A stretch of DNA of 64,000 nt from Macrobrachium rosenbergii (taxonomy: Eukaryota; Arthropoda; Malacostraca; Decapoda; Palaemonidae), in contig NC_089763.1 of assembly GCF_040412425.1 (NCBI RefSeq), positions 53,274,587 through 53,338,586 of the forward strand. The letters are read 5' to 3'. Both the position numbers and the translations under genes were made by a program. This document shows, piece by piece, positions 11,331-23,075 of the stretch. Positions within the stretch are counted from its first letter, which is position 1, and each line of letters opens with the position of its first letter. A model generated the notes under the pieces. The model did no database searches and was not told where the DNA came from. It saw only the letters and a program-made list of their open reading frames with translations.

Positions 11331-13390
11331 TCAGGTTGGTGTGGTGACCCGCAAAAATTTTCAATTGTGCTAACCAAAATTAGTACCAGATTAGTGATGG
11401 AACCGGATTAATAGTTACCTGATTAGTGGTGGTCGACATGTAATTAAATTGGAACATGTTATTATGTCTCTTTCAGATCAACAGAAGCAGCCCCACATGG
11501 GGGGAACAAAAAGCACTTGGACAGCAGTAGACAGGAAATTGCAGCGCACAACTCATTCCGGACCCTAAGGTGCTACTCCATAAAATCTTAAGAGTGCCAC
11601 CATAAAGTTGGCAAAAAGGTCTCCTAGCTTCAGGGAGTTACAGTCCAAACTGGCCATAGTATTAGAATCACTCAAAACTATGAAAACAGGGGCCATACCT
11701 CTGTGAGTCTTCTAACTCTAAAAGGATCTATGCAAGATTTAATTTCTCTTTACCCTTGGGTTTTTTTTTACAATAGCTTGCTCCCAGGATCTTTTTTTTT
11801 TTTGCATGGATTAATTCCTGCACAAGTGGTTTAAGAACACTTTCTAGTCTCTTTTTCGGAAGACTAAAAAGTACTGGAAATAACCTTTAAATCAGTGTTC
11901 AGAGCTGTTTTGAATTCCAATCAGGACTCCTCAACAGTATCTCTGATGTAGTGTTCCTCAGTATTGAGGGCTTATCTGATACTGTGCATTATTTTGTTCA
12001 GAAACTCTTAACATGCTTTGGACAGAATTTCCTTATTACAGACCACTGTCCTGGGCAAATTGGATCTGGGTAGCCACATCTGTTGGTGCCAGGCGAATGC
12101 TTGGGAGTCTAATGAAGGACCATAGTCCCTGGAAGGGACAGGGATTTCAAGGGATAGAAGGATGGGCCTGAGTTTTCCAGAGTTAAGAGGAAAAACTTCA
12201 GTGGCAAGGTTCACTTCATACCCAATATTAGGGTATCTATCTCAATGTATGACTCTTGATCTCTATTGGGGAAGACATACAAGGAGATCTTCAGTTCTGG
12301 TATCTTGGCATACTGGCCAGGATATGGAATCTGCTTGCAAGTTGAAGAAGCCTGAAAAGGCCTAGCATACATAAAAGATAGGGAAGGAACCATCAGTGTC
12401 AGAGAAGACTGCTATGGTGAATGTGGCTCCTGAACACTCCTAGAATGTCTGTGAAGAGTCAGAGACACAAAAGATGGGATAAAAAAGGTGGTGTGATCCA
12501 CAAGAGATTGACAACTCAAGTCTGATGCTTTAACACAGTAAGACACCACAGATGACTGCGATCTAGAACAAGCTGACTGATACAAACTCTCATGAGAAGA
12601 TTGCAGCAACTTCTGAGGCAACAAGGTGCAGTGAAAAGCTTATGAGAAGAGAAAGAATGATGAGAACAAGGAAACTGATATACATGATCGTACGCTCATT
12701 CCCTGCTGTGTGAATAAACCTTACGCACATCAGAAAAATTACATGGGAATTAACTGGCAGAATGAGCATGTCTAGAAGACCGCGAAGGAGAACAACAGAG
12801 CCTGGCACCAGAAGAGTACCCTTGGGAAGCCATACGAAGCACCTTTCAAGGGATACGTTTCCAAACAAGTGTTACAAGTAAATTGAGAACCAGACTAGGA
12901 TTCCGGGCATGGCCTGCTAAGAGTCAGCAGCATCCTGGAAAGCCTGGGAGACACACAATTAAGTCTAGAATTAACACACTGAGTTACAACTGAATCACCC
13001 ACATCTTGCCTCTAAAATCTATTTAAACTACCACCAACCTATACACAACTCACGCCAGGTTGGTCTGAGGAAGAAGTCTATGGCCACATACCACTTCCTC
13101 TCCCTGAAATGCCCTGCTTCCCTTTAACTCCAACACTGAGGGGAGCAAGTACAGGGTATGGCTAAGGTATCACTAACATAGAGGAAGGGAGTTGGTTCTC
13201 CCTTTACTGGAATGGGAAACCTGAAGAAGAACCTGCTACATCGGATTCTGACTTCCCAAACTTCATATGCTGATCAATATGACAAGCTTTAAAGGGTAGA
13301 GAAAAAATACCTATAAGGAGAAGGATTACTAGATACACTGGGAGAAAAGGAAAAACTACTCTCCGAAAGGTCAAGAAAACTAAGAGCTCT
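11330..13390. other. Non-coding DNA, possibly remnants of DIRS gag region, nothing firm
   Basis: No exon, repeat terminus or recognisable domain is visible. Its position just downstream (in minus-strand sense) of a DIRS gag N-terminus makes decayed gag sequence likely, but I cannot align it. Confidence 0.3.
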
Positions 13391-13396
13391 TAATTC

Positions 13397-13640
13397 CTAT
13401 CCTTGCTTAGAAAGACTCTCTTTCTGTCTGTTCATATTCTTGTCTGCTTCTTGCCTCTTTTCATACTTCAAATAATTATTCATAACATCATCTGGCCAAT
13501 CAGCACACTGACTGCAATGGTCTTTGAAGGAACAATCCTTGCTCCAACAATTTATGCACAGGTCTTGACCATCATAGGGTGAAGAGTAAGGACAGGTGTT
13601 ACACTCTCTTACCTTACATATCCTACATGTTTTGATGTTA
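13397..13640 (-). pseudogene. DIRS-type ORF1 (gag) N-terminal cysteine-rich segment, fragment F
   Basis: The minus-strand frame contains TCRICKVRECNTCPY, then DGQDLCINCWSKDCSFKDHC, then SQCADWPDDVMNNYLKYEKR. The same arrangement occurs at the start of ORF1 of B2 (DPHALCTSCRGRVCSRDDPC, followed by SECCSWSSEQWGKFEGRRRY) and, broken, at 17230-17400. The paired Cys residues suggest a small metal-binding module at the N-terminus of these gag proteins. The frame upstream to 13813 is hydrophobic and A/T-rich and is probably not part of the protein. No RT follows in proper position; the element is decayed. Confidence 0.6.
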
Positions 13641-14339
13641 TCTTCATAAGTAGACATCCAAAATAACAGACAAAACCAACTTAATATAAGACCAAAATAA
13701 AAAAAAACTATCAAAATTGGTAATGAGAATATGCATACAGCACTCTTCCAATACATCCCTGCAATCCAATGACAAGACGACAAACTGAAAATGATATAGT
13801 ATGCACGATCCAACAGTTCACTCAGAGGGGGGATAGGTTAAAATATGGTTTAAACTAGATGATCCTATCAATTTTAAGTTTTAACACTCTGATCTTTCGC
13901 TGGTATGAGGAATACAGTATGGCTATCATAACAGAGAGGTAAGATTCATTTAAAAAATTGCTTTCTGGGTAAGCCTCAGTAATGTAACACCAACATAACT
14001 TCATATTTATGAAATCTCATACAAAGGGACAATAATCTTACTAAATGATTATACTGTACCTATATTAACAGTAAACATGCAACATGTAAATTAACTTTTG
14101 AATGTAGAAGATCACAGTACAGAGAGGAAGAACATTCAATGATATACTGAATCCAAGAACAAGAGCCGCAAGGTGATTGGACATGGCCAGTACTCACACT
14201 GGTTGGGCTATGTACACCCAGATTCTAATGAAGTTTTGCTTGGTAAGTAATTAACTGTTGGCCAATCATGCCTACCATGAGTTAAGGATTGACTAAAACA
14301 GGAAGTTAGTTTTTTGTTGCAGGAACATATTTACATTAC

Positions 14340-14435
14340 CTCACTGCACTTCTCCAAAAGTGTTTTGTCCTCATGAAGCATAGCTGTATCCATTATTAGT
14401 GGAAGATTTCTTGCATACAAGTTGACTTGAAGATA
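14340..14435 (-). CDS. BTB-BACK host gene, exon encoding start of BACK domain
   Basis: Read on the minus strand, a pyrimidine tract ending in cacatgcag precedes the exon and GTAATG follows it. The 96-nt exon is open in phase 0 and encodes 32 residues, starting YLQVNLYARN and ending LLEKCSE. The pattern YLxxNLxxxN, then a loop, then LxEKC is what the first helices of a BACK domain look like immediately after a BTB fold. BTB-BACK proteins are commonly Cullin-3 adaptors or transcription-related scaffolds; which family this is cannot be told from 110 residues. It reads directly on from the phase-0 end of the BTB exon at 48146-48379, so I infer the same gene, with the intervening intron filled by transposons. 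The following exon was not found to the left. Confidence 0.8.
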
Positions 14436-14739
14436 CTGCATGTGAAAAAAATAAGAATTAATAACAAAAAGAAATATCCCAAATTTTAAAAATATATAAA
14501 TTTTCACAATAAAATTGATTATTTGGAAACTTCCCTACTGCTAAAGATATCTTGGCATCATGAGGCACGTCAGCATTCAAAATAAAAAAGGACCATGGCT
14601 GACCTGGATGACTGTCTAGTTCACCTATTATCTACCAGATGTGCTTTGAATGCTTGAACTCTTGTCAGAATTCTCCCTGACAGTCCACTTAGTTGTGGGG
14701 AGGCTGGGAGGGATCTATGTACAGTATTTCAAAAGTAGG

Positions 14740-14840
14740 TAAGTATCCATATAGTAAATTTTATTTTGAAAATTTAAATTATTTGGGATGAATCTTACTT
14801 ACTGTTAAAGATAGCTGATTCCCACATTGAGAATAAGATA
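14740..14840. repeat. Internal complementary region (ICR) of element C
   Basis: The first half (taggtaagtatccatatagtaaattttattttgaa) is the approximate reverse complement of the element's left end at about 14500-14550. The second half (cttacttactgttaaagatagctgattcccacatt) resembles the ICR second half of D1 at 28890-28930. Such a junction of complements to both termini is a defining feature of DIRS1-type elements. Confidence 0.5.
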
Positions 14841-15204
14841 ATGTGTAGTGCAGCTAGACAAAGTCCATTCTGCTAAGTGAGCTAAGAGCTTCTTACATGA
14901 AACTCGAACCATTCTTACCTGATCTGGAGTCCTTCTTGGATCTTACTGTTGCCAGAAGGTGGATTCCATTAATGGAGCAAGGATCTCATATGTGTGCAGC
15001 TAACAGCAGCCTTGCAGAGAAAACTGCTTCAGTTTCAGCCAGCATGAACAGAAGTGGTGTGAAAAGACCCCTGTGCCTGGATCCACAAGCCCAAAAAATG
15101 ACAGTTGATGAAAATAAATACCTAATGACATAAGGGTACGCTCCTTTAGAACATATGTACCTATGTACACCCCTGAAAACACAAACCAGGATTTAAAACA
15201 AAAC

Positions 15205-15621
15205 CCGCTATCATATCACTAGCAGACTAAGGTCTTTTCAACATCCTTAAGGTAGTAAGCAGGAAAGACTGAATTGCACTTCCACTGAGCCGCATTAATC
15301 ACGTCCTCAAGTGACAAGATTTTTAAAAACTAAATGAAGTAGCCATGGCTCTTACACTAAGAATACAGTATTTACCCTCCACAAAGGTAATAAATCTGGG
15401 TCAAGTTTCTCAATTACTAGACTTATTAGATACTTAATCAAGAAAAACATTGCATTCTTAAACAGGGGAGTATTCAGTTTTCTAACACCTAAAAATAAAT
15501 GGTTAACTTTGTCCCTTATAGGCTTTAATCTACCAAAATAAATCTGAACTGCCCCAACGGAGCAGAAAAGAGCCTCCTCTTCATTCCCAACTAAAGAAAT
15601 TAAATTCATAATTCTTACCAT
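15205..15621 (-). pseudogene. Tyrosine recombinase remnant of element C
   Basis: The frame open at 15352-15621 has CSVGAVQIYFGRLK, NHLFLGVRK and NTPLFKNAMFFLIKYLIS, the DIRS recombinase block between the first Arg and the H-x-x-R. Past a frameshift, 15205-15340 reads SLEDVINAAQWKCNSVFP followed by AYYLKDVEKTLVC, which contains the conserved Trp and the catalytic Tyr. The N-terminal part with the first Arg was not recovered. It is non-functional because of frameshifts and stops. Confidence 0.7.
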
Positions 15622-15844
15622 TCTCAGTAGTAGCTTAGCATTAACAATGTTGTTACCTGTGAATCAAGGCAAAAATGATAAATTACCATCCCATTTAGAA
15701 AAAACCTATTTCATAGGAGAATGCTTGTAATTCACTTACTCATTTAGCTGCCACTAATGCTATCCAAAAGAGGATTTTCATAGTCAGATACTTCAAACAC
15801 GTTAATTCCAAAGGCTCAAAGGGATGTGTCAGTAAAAACGTTTT

Positions 15845-16158
15845 CAGACTCACCGATTTACGGATTTTCCTATGGAACATATATACACATTACTTATAAA
15901 AAATTTGCCCATTCGTGGTATTTTTCACTGACAAATATTCAATAATTACTGTATTTTCATATAATTTTCATGATTAAATGCACTTTATGTGATCAAACTA
16001 TTAAAATACTCAGGTACGAGCATTTTTAGTTTTTTTTGAGTTTGAACTATCAAAAAAGGCAGTTCTAAGTGTTTTTAGAGGGGTTTGAAGTGTTCGCAAA
16101 TTTTAGCTATTCGCGGGGGCTGTGGTATGCATCCCCCGTGAATATGGGGGGTTGACTG
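15845..16158. mobile_element. Pogo-type MITE, family G copy 1, inserted in element C
   Basis: The right end reads gaatatggggggttgactg followed by TA; inverted, this is CAGTCAACCCCCCATATTC. The left end is probably CAGACTCACCGATTTACGG at 15845, but its target duplication is unclear. Internal words (gaatagctaaaatt, caaacccctctaaaaacactta, inverted) recur in the copy at 61438. CAG..CTG ends with a TA target are typical of pogo/Tigger MITEs. Confidence 0.55.
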
Positions 16159-16169
16159 TAGTCTAAAAT

Positions 16170-16640
16170 CCAAGAGAGAGATTGATACTGAACTCTAGGG
16201 GCTTCAATTTAAACTGATCTCATCCCCTCCTTAAGGTGCAGAGTGTTAGAAAGATCCAACGGTTCCTCATGGAATATCGAAGACAGCATGGTACTGTATC
16301 CTTGAGTAACAGGTACCGAGAGTCCCTTACTACATCTAAGAAAACAGATGAACTTTATGGTGTTATCTATAGAGGCATTGGTACTGGAAATCCCTCTACA
16401 GCAACACCAGGAACCGAACACAAGCCACTGCCTCTGATATAGGCTAAGGTAGTCTAATTTTGATTTAAGGACAGATTGCAGAGATGCTTTAGAAAATCCT
16501 CCAACTCTAAGGAGACAGTCAAGAATCTCAAAGCAGTCAGCGTATATGCAGATACTTTCATGAAACTTTTCAGCTGTCTCAGTAGATCTTTCCTTGACAG
16601 AAAAATTCCAGGGTGAGCTACCAAAAGATCTAGAAGGTCA
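16170..16640. other. Non-coding stretch within element C
   Basis: No domain is recognised. It lies between the recombinase and the post-RNase H region of element C and is presumably decayed sequence of that element. Confidence 0.35.
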
Positions 16641-16649
16641 GGAAAGCAT

Positions 16650-17950
16650 TCGCTCTCAGGCTATCTGTGCTACCCAAAACTTGTTCAGCACACTTATTAC
16701 AGTGAAAGAAGGAAAAGCATACACATCTAGATTGGACCAGTCTAGTAAGATCACATCCAGTGCCCAAGCCTGAGGGACCTGGAATGGGGAACCATACACT
16801 GGCAGTTTCTTTTTCAATGCTGTTGCAAGTAAGTCTATGTTTGGAGCTCTCCACAGACTCCACAGCAACTGGCATACTTTTGGATGTAGTGGCCACAACA
16901 ATCAATTGACCCCCAAAATGTTGTCTTCCCCCAGAATGAACTGAGGAACCAATACTATGTTCCATGCTTCTACCCAAAAAAGCAATTTCTCCACTATGAA
17001 AAACACTGTCTCTGACCTTGTGCTGCCCTGGTTCCTGATGTACAGCAAGGAGGTTGCATTGTTTGAAAACACCGCTATGATCCTATCTCTGACCAGGTGG
17101 CCTCACTGAAGAAGACTCTTTCATACAGCCAAGAGTTTGAGGTTGCTTATATGCAACTCTTTTTCCTCTGATGACCACATTCCTGACATTACTAGGAGAA
17201 AAGACTGATTCATGCCCTGATCTAACTATCTGCTTTCCCACTCTATCTGCTTCCTTTCTCTTTTCATGTTTAAGAAACTTAAGCATTAAGTCCTCTGACC
17301 AACCCCTAATTCCTCACACCTATTCTCAAGATCTCACTATCCCAACAGCTGGCACTCACAATGTGTCTATCTAATTCAAAATTAAACATCTTGCTAACAG
17401 AGTAATCATTTCTGCACAATCTTAGCCTTGCTTCTAGTGGAACCCATCCTAGGAAATACAAACATATGATACCATGAAAGCAGCATACAGCCAAAACAAT
17501 GAAATCAAAAGCTAAAAGATTAGAAACATGCCTGGTGGCATGTTGGCTATTGTTTGAAAATAGTGGTTGTCCAACAGCCACTCTGTTGAGGCTGTTGTTT
17601 TCCTTGATAGAGAGTCTGCTATTACACTGAGACGCCCCTGTGCGGTGAATTTCAGAAAGGTGCCACTTCCTTGCTTGTGCCATCCAAAAGATGGCTAGCA
17701 TTATCATATTGAGAGGAGGTGAACGTGATCCCGACGTCTTGATGCAAGACACTGTAGTCATGCTCTCTCTCTTCTGGAGGTTTGAGTTTTTCAGACAAAA
17801 AGACAGCCATCACCTCCAAGAAATTGATATATGAATTCCTCAGAGTAACTGATCACCTCCCTGCCACCTGATGATCCTCATGTCCTCACAACCTGTCAAT
17901 GAGGCATCTGTGTGTATTGTCACTCGTACAGACAGAGCTGTCAGAGTGAC
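16650..17950 (-). pseudogene. RNase H and post-RNase H region of element C with an embedded gag piece
   Basis: At 17880-17945 the minus strand reads VTIHTDASLTGCE, the first acidic motif of DIRS RNase H. Near 17600-17625 a shifted frame gives VIADSLSR. At 16655-16880 it reads APNIDLLATALKKKLPVYG and WSNLDVYAFPSF, matching the IDLFAT..LDIYAFPPF block of B1 and B2. Between these, 17083-17400 encodes a gag-like segment with W-SEDLMLKFLKHEKRKEADR, so the RNase H region is interrupted. Frames shift repeatedly. Confidence 0.65.
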
Positions 17951-18359
17951 CTGTTTCGCCAGATTCCTTTCGGATCCAAGTCCGAAATATCTCCCCAACT
18001 TTTTTAATCTTTTGATGAGGTCGGTCTCGCATCTTTTGTCTTGCATGCGATAGCCAGAACTTGTTCACATTTTTATTTGCAATCTAAGTACAATATTGGA
18101 TCTATTACTGATGTGAACTGCAGCAGGCCCATCATACATTCTAATTGCCATCTGGAAACTCTGGGCTGTGCAAGGAACCTTCTGAGGACTTGCCTTATTC
18201 TGTTTTGAGTATGATGGGGAGAGACAACAGGCCTTGAAGAGTATCCCCACACAGTCCCAGCCACTGAAAGTGTCTGCTGGGCGTGAGGCAGGATTTTTTT
18301 CCAATTTATTATAAAAACTTATGAATGTAGTCTCTTGACCATTGCTCTTAGGTTTTTCA

Positions 18360-18760
18360 AGCACTCTTTTCTTGTGGGCCCCCAGATCAAACAGTTGTCT
18401 AGGTAGGCTATTAGTTGTATTCCTTTTCGTTTGAGTTCTCGAATGAATACCGTTCCTAATTTTGTAAAATATTCTTTAGGCAATGTTTAGCCCAAAGGGC
18501 ATGACTTTGAATCTGTACACATCTTTCCCTATATGGAACCTTAGGAAGGGGCAGACGGGAACAGCGATTGGGAGGTGCCAGTATGTGTCTTTCAGATCTA
18601 TACAAATTGTCCAAGTCCCTTTTGGAATGATTCAATGTACTTGGGCAACGGCAGTTATCCGAAACTTTTAGCAAACAATGTGCTTGTTCAATGTTGATTG
18701 GTTGAGGACCATTCTTCTTTCAGAGGAATCCTTTTTGAGGACACAGAAGAGACGTACTTG
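18360..18760 (-). pseudogene. Reverse transcriptase fragment of element C
   Basis: On the minus strand the palm blocks can be read across frames: an IDLKD-like motif A near 18590, GKDVYRF then KVMPFGLNIA at 18480-18530, and a tYLDnc-like region near 18395. The nucleotide order parallels 33180-33410 of A2. Stops and frameshifts abolish function. Confidence 0.65.
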
Positions 18761-18959
18761 GTGGCAAATAGGCATGTTTCTCTATGGGTCCCATTAACAG
18801 GGCCTTTCTGCACAAATAAATAATGCTGTCCCCCCACAAGGAAAACTTTCATTGTCTATGATGTCGTCGAAGCTGACCCCCAACCATACAATTCCTATTG
18901 GTATCTACCTATTCCTCTGCCTTTGCCTTTGATAGACATTCCAGGTTGCTTTTCCTTTT

Positions 18960-19535
18960 TCTACCTAAAAGATGGCGGACAGATAGCCAGAAGGGAAGCT
19001 ACCAGAAGGAGCAAAGGGGCAGTCACCATGGGCGCCGTCGGAGGCGAATAACCTCCTAACGACACCCAGCAACCCCCTCTCGATAAAGTTCCTCCTGGCA
19101 AAGCTACCCACAGCACAGGCGGTGAAGAGAAACACTCACACTAGAAAGAAATTTACACTCATGCTCCAGTAAAAGGAGCGGAGGGCGTGATGCCTGAATG
19201 ATAGGGGAGCGAAAATATACGCCCCTGCCTGCTGACCCGAAGAAACACACACAATGGGGAAAGACGGCTTTACCACAAGGCTATCAAAATCGTGGGTTTG
19301 TATATTAAAAAATATCAAACAAAATACACACACAAAACAACACAGGATCCCACCGGGAAAGAAAAGCATAATGACAATCAGGCAGAGAGCTCTGAAAACA
19401 CATCTGCACAGCATGACAGGTAGGCGGGACTCCCACCTACCGGACGATAAGTTACCTGTACTGTCTAACCACCTTGTTCAAGAGTTTTAATGGCTGTTTC
19501 CAGCTTTGCTGTAAGTAATTCCCAATGTAAAGGAC
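18960..19535 (-). mobile_element. DIRS-B fragment B0: subterminal region and ITR only
   Basis: This segment aligns in order with 27900-28590 of B1: gggcgcc, caggcggygaagaraaacactca, cgtgggtttgtatt, tcaggcagagag, tgcctaaccaccttg, ggccgtttccagc, and gtaaaggacc. It lacks coding regions and runs without a break into the ICR of B1. It is either the end of a separate copy joined by recombination or a duplicated B1 terminus. Confidence 0.6.
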
Positions 19536-19629
19536 CTCAGGTTTGTATAGTTAAGAAAAATACAATTTACTTTAAAAAACTGTGATCTGTTCCTACACGA
19601 TATACAAACCATCAGTCCTTTACATTAGG
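19523..19629. repeat. ICR of element B1
   Basis: The left half (aatgtaaaggacctcaggtttgtatagttaagaaaaatac) and right half (tcctacacgatatacaaaccatcagtcctttacattagg) face each other around a central tttactttaaaa. The right half is the reverse complement of the B1 right terminus at 28572-28608 with few mismatches. Confidence 0.7.
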
Positions 19630-20199
19630 AGAAGACTCACTGGTTGGAGGGAGGAATCTGAGTGAGTCTCTTGAACTGAGTGGAGTCTGCCAAACCTGGG
19701 ATTCTCTTCCTGGTCAATAGAACAAGGAAGAGAAATATGCCTCTGACAAACTGATCGGAGTGTAGTACCGCATGATAAATTGTCAGACTTCTGGATCTTT
19801 TTCACATGAGGGAGGAAAACATAACCTCATACAAAAATAGGCTAGGATGAACCTTAAGAGTCGGAGACAGTAAGGCAAATACAGTACAAGTATCGGGTAT
19901 GTCTTATTGTCAGGGTCTCTTTCCTCCCCTTGCTAGAGGTAGGAGTGGGTTTGCTTCTATAATCATTGAAGGAAAAATAGGACAGAAGCTCAATGTATAG
20001 ACTTACCTGCATCGACCGCCAGTTCCAATATGCAGTGGCTCGAGTCCACTGTCTGCCCTAAGGAAGAGAGGAAGGATGAGAAGGAAGGAGAAGAAGGAGA
20101 GGCCAGTCACTCCCGCAGTCATTCTCACATCCACAACCGAACATCTTAGGCGAGATGCAACCCTGTCCTGTTAGAGGAGACGGGTAAGCTACACAACTT

Positions 20200-20600
20200 G
20201 TTGAGCAGCCACCACAGGTCTCAAGGAAAAAGTGTCCAAGGACTTGTGGGCAATGTCCCGAAGGTAGAAAGAGGTGAAAGTGGTCTGTCAAGACCACACC
20301 CCCGCTTCCAGTACCTGAGGAACCGACAGGTTCTTCCGGAATGCGAGGGTTGGACCAATGCCCCTGGCTTTGTGGGCTCTTAGGCAGAAGGTACTGGTGT
20401 TGTCTTTGCCAGCAGCGGAGTAAGCTTTCTTGATGGTCTCATGAAGCCAGAAAGAAATCGTGTTCTTGGACACTTCTTTCTTGGACGAGCCAGTGCTAAC
20501 GAAGAGTTGTTGACACTCAGGCTGGAGATGACGAGTCCTCTTCAGATAGCGCTGCAGCACTCTAACAGGACAAAGCACTGTAGCATCTCGTCTAAGGACT
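20200..20600 (-). pseudogene. Tyrosine recombinase C-terminal part of B1
   Basis: The frame 20288-20578 has CPVRVLQRYLKRT, QLFVSTGSSKKEVSK, SFWLHETIKKAY and LRAHKARGIG (the H-x-x-R motif), then SVPQVLEAGVW with the conserved Trp. Just beyond, in another frame, the minus strand gives FYLRDIAHKSLDTF carrying the catalytic Tyr. This is the second half of a DIRS-type recombinase. The first Arg block is too decayed to place. Confidence 0.75.
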
Positions 20601-21199
20601 CGAACCTAGCATCAGGGATTGATGAGTTCTGAGTCTTTGCTACAAAATCCGGAATGATATAGAGCATGACTGATCCCCATCCCCTCGAGTGTTTAACATT
20701 AAAGGAATGTCCATGCAGTTCTCATATTCTGTTCGCCAATGCCAGGCCAAGCAGGAAAACAGTCTTGAGGGTCAGATCCCTGTCTGATGACTCTCGTCAA
20801 AGCTCGTACAGTGCACAAGTCAGGCTCATCAAAACGAGAGTCACATCCCACGCAAGGAGATATCAAAGCTTCTCATCAGTAGTGAAATCTCCAATGAGGA
20901 GATGTCTATAACCTTCAGCCACAAGACCAGATAGAGTACGGCCCTATAGCCTTTCAGGCTGAAATGGAGAGAAGTTTCTCTCAGTGAAGGAAGACGAGGA
21001 GTCCTCAACCTGCTAAACAGTAGCTCCGACCGGAGAGAGACCTCATCTACCACACCAACCACAGAAGATGGCCCACTTTCCCTGGTATACTGCTGCAGAG
21101 GACTGTCTGAGGTATCCAGCCATCTCTGTTGCAGCGTGGTGCGAAAAGTCTCCTGCTCAGAAGAGATGCTGGATAACCGTCAGCCGTGAATACACAGGG

Positions 21200-23036
21200 A
21201 CTACACTGCCAGGTGGTACCGCTCTACGTGGGGTGGACACAGAAGGTTGAGCCAGGGAGGGATCTCTCTTGGTGGCTCGGAGAGCAGAGCTAGCAGGTCA
21301 GGATACCAAATAGCCTGCAGCCATTTGGGAGCCACCATAATCATCCGTAGATTCGGGGTTATCAACACTTGGCTGATTACCCTGCATGTCAAACAAAACG
21401 GAGGGAAGGCGTAGATGTCGAGGTTGTCCGAAGGGCGTTGAAAAGTGTCCTCCGCAGTGGCCCATGGGTCCGGCACGACTGAACAGAAGACCTGAAGTTT
21501 CCTGTTGTGCCGGATGGCAAACAGATCTATGACTGGCTGCCCCCACAGATCAAACAACCTCTCTGAAATGTCCCAGTGAAGGGACAGAGTGGTCCCTTCA
21601 CTTAATTCTGGCCTATCACTTGATTCTGGCAGCTGAGCTTGTCTGCCACTACATACCTCTTGCCTGGAATGTATCTGGCTGACAGCTCTACCAAGTGAGC
21701 CACTGCCCACTCGTGCACCTGCATCGTCAACTGGTGAAGCGGAAGGGATGCGAGACCCCGCCCTCCTTGTTGACATAAGCCACCTCCGTGGTGTTGTGGT
21801 GTTGTCATTCATCAACACCACGGAGTGTCCCATCACTTAATCCTGAAATTCTTGGAGGGCCAGGAAGGCCGCCTTGAGCTCCAGGATGTTGAAGTGAAGG
21901 GATTTGTCGTCTCGGTTCCACACTTCTGAAGTCAGCAACTCCTCCAGGTGTGGGCCCTATCCCTCAGTCGATGCGTCCAAGAACAGAAGCATGTCGGGGG
22001 GGAATATGCAGGCATACTCCTATTAAGAGGTTCCTGTCATCCGGCCACCGGTCTAGATCCTCTCTCACTTCCTCCAAGACAGGAATGGGAAAGGACTGAG
22101 GGTCACGAGACTGGGACCAGTACTCCTTCAGTCTCCACTGAAGGGAACGAAGGCGAAGTCGCCCATGAGGTACCAGCTTCTCCAACGACGACAGGTGACC
22201 GATGACGACTTGCCATTGCCAAGCCAGCTGCTCATGTCAAGACAGGAACAGCTGTGCTGCCTTCCTGAACCTGCTGATATGAGAGTCTGAGGGGAAGACT
22301 CTTGCTGCTACCATATCTATCAGCCTAGCCAGGTACTTTATACTCTGTTCGGGGGTGAGATCAGACTTCACGAGGTTTACTACAATCCCTAGATCACAGC
22401 AAAACTCGAGGAGAATGATCCCTGTCCTGAAGCAGCTGCAAGCAGCTCACCAGGACAAGCCAACCATCGAGATAACTCAATAGACCTATCCTGTGCGAAT
22501 GGGCCCAAGCTGACGCCAGGGTGGATATCGCGTGAACGCCTAAGGAGTGGTCAAGAGCCCGAAACAGAATGCCCTGAACTGGAACACCATCTTCCCAAGG
22601 ATAAAGCGAAGGTACTTACAGGAGGATAGATGGTTGGGTATTTGGAAATATGCATCCCTCAAGTCTACCATAAGCGTGAAGTTGTTCTCCCTGATGGAGG
22701 GGAGCACAGAGCGCGCCTTCTCCATCGTGAACCGAGTCTAGCGAATGAATCGTTTCAAGGGGAAGAGGTCTATGACTGGTCTCCAACACCCCGAGGTTTC
22801 TCTACGAGAAAGATACGGCTGTAAAAGCCTGAGGACTGATCTGACATGATTTCCACAGCACCCTTGCTCAGCATGGCTTGCACTTCTTGCCTGAGTGCAA
22901 GATCCTTCAGCGAACCAGGAACGTAGGTTAGGAGACAGACCGAAGAGTTGGTGAGGGGTGGCCGAGACTCAAAGGAGAGTAGATATCCCTCCTGAAGGAC
23001 ATCTACTAACCAGGTCTCAGCTGGCTCGACAGGCAA
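21200..23036 (-). pseudogene. RT-RNase H of B1, frameshifted
   Basis: Segments in order from high to low coordinates are: QAMLSKGAVEIMSDQSSGFY with a substrate-entry block (22780-22920), SIRENNFTLMVDLRDAYFQI (motif A, 22680), a YLDDW-region equivalent near 22470, SLQWRLKEYWSQSRDPQSF (22070-22140), HSVVLMNDNTT (21790-21830) and WGQPVIDLFAIRHNRKLQVF to LDIYAFPPF (21400-21560). Several frame changes separate them, so no continuous protein is encoded. Confidence 0.75.
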
Positions 23037-23075
23037 CCTCCTACCAATGGCAGCAGCTGAAGGGGAACACCACCC

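Larger units (their letters stand above)
14500..18760 (-). mobile_element. DIRS-like element C, old and rearranged
   Basis: From left to right come a left ITR (about 14500-14740), an internal complementary region (about 14740-14840), recombinase (15205-15621), a pogo-type MITE, the post-RNase H region (16650-16880), a gag N-terminus piece (17083-17400), RNase H (17570-17950) and RT (18360-18760). Termini resemble those of D1 (ggtaagtatccatatag..., gctgattcccacattga). RT to YR order on the minus strand fits DIRS elements; the gag piece in the middle shows rearrangement or nested insertion. No right ITR was found. Confidence 0.6.

Noticed and set aside
10203..11373. Several Phe/Tyr/Ile-rich ORFs suggesting membrane proteins
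   Set aside because: They lie on the tandem satellite; apparent hydrophobicity comes from T-rich units and the frames are not conserved between units.
13641..13813. Hydrophobic N-terminal extension of the gag fragment F frame, resembling membrane segments
   Set aside because: A/T-rich sequence with no counterpart in other DIRS gag N-termini; probably upstream non-coding DNA in frame by chance.
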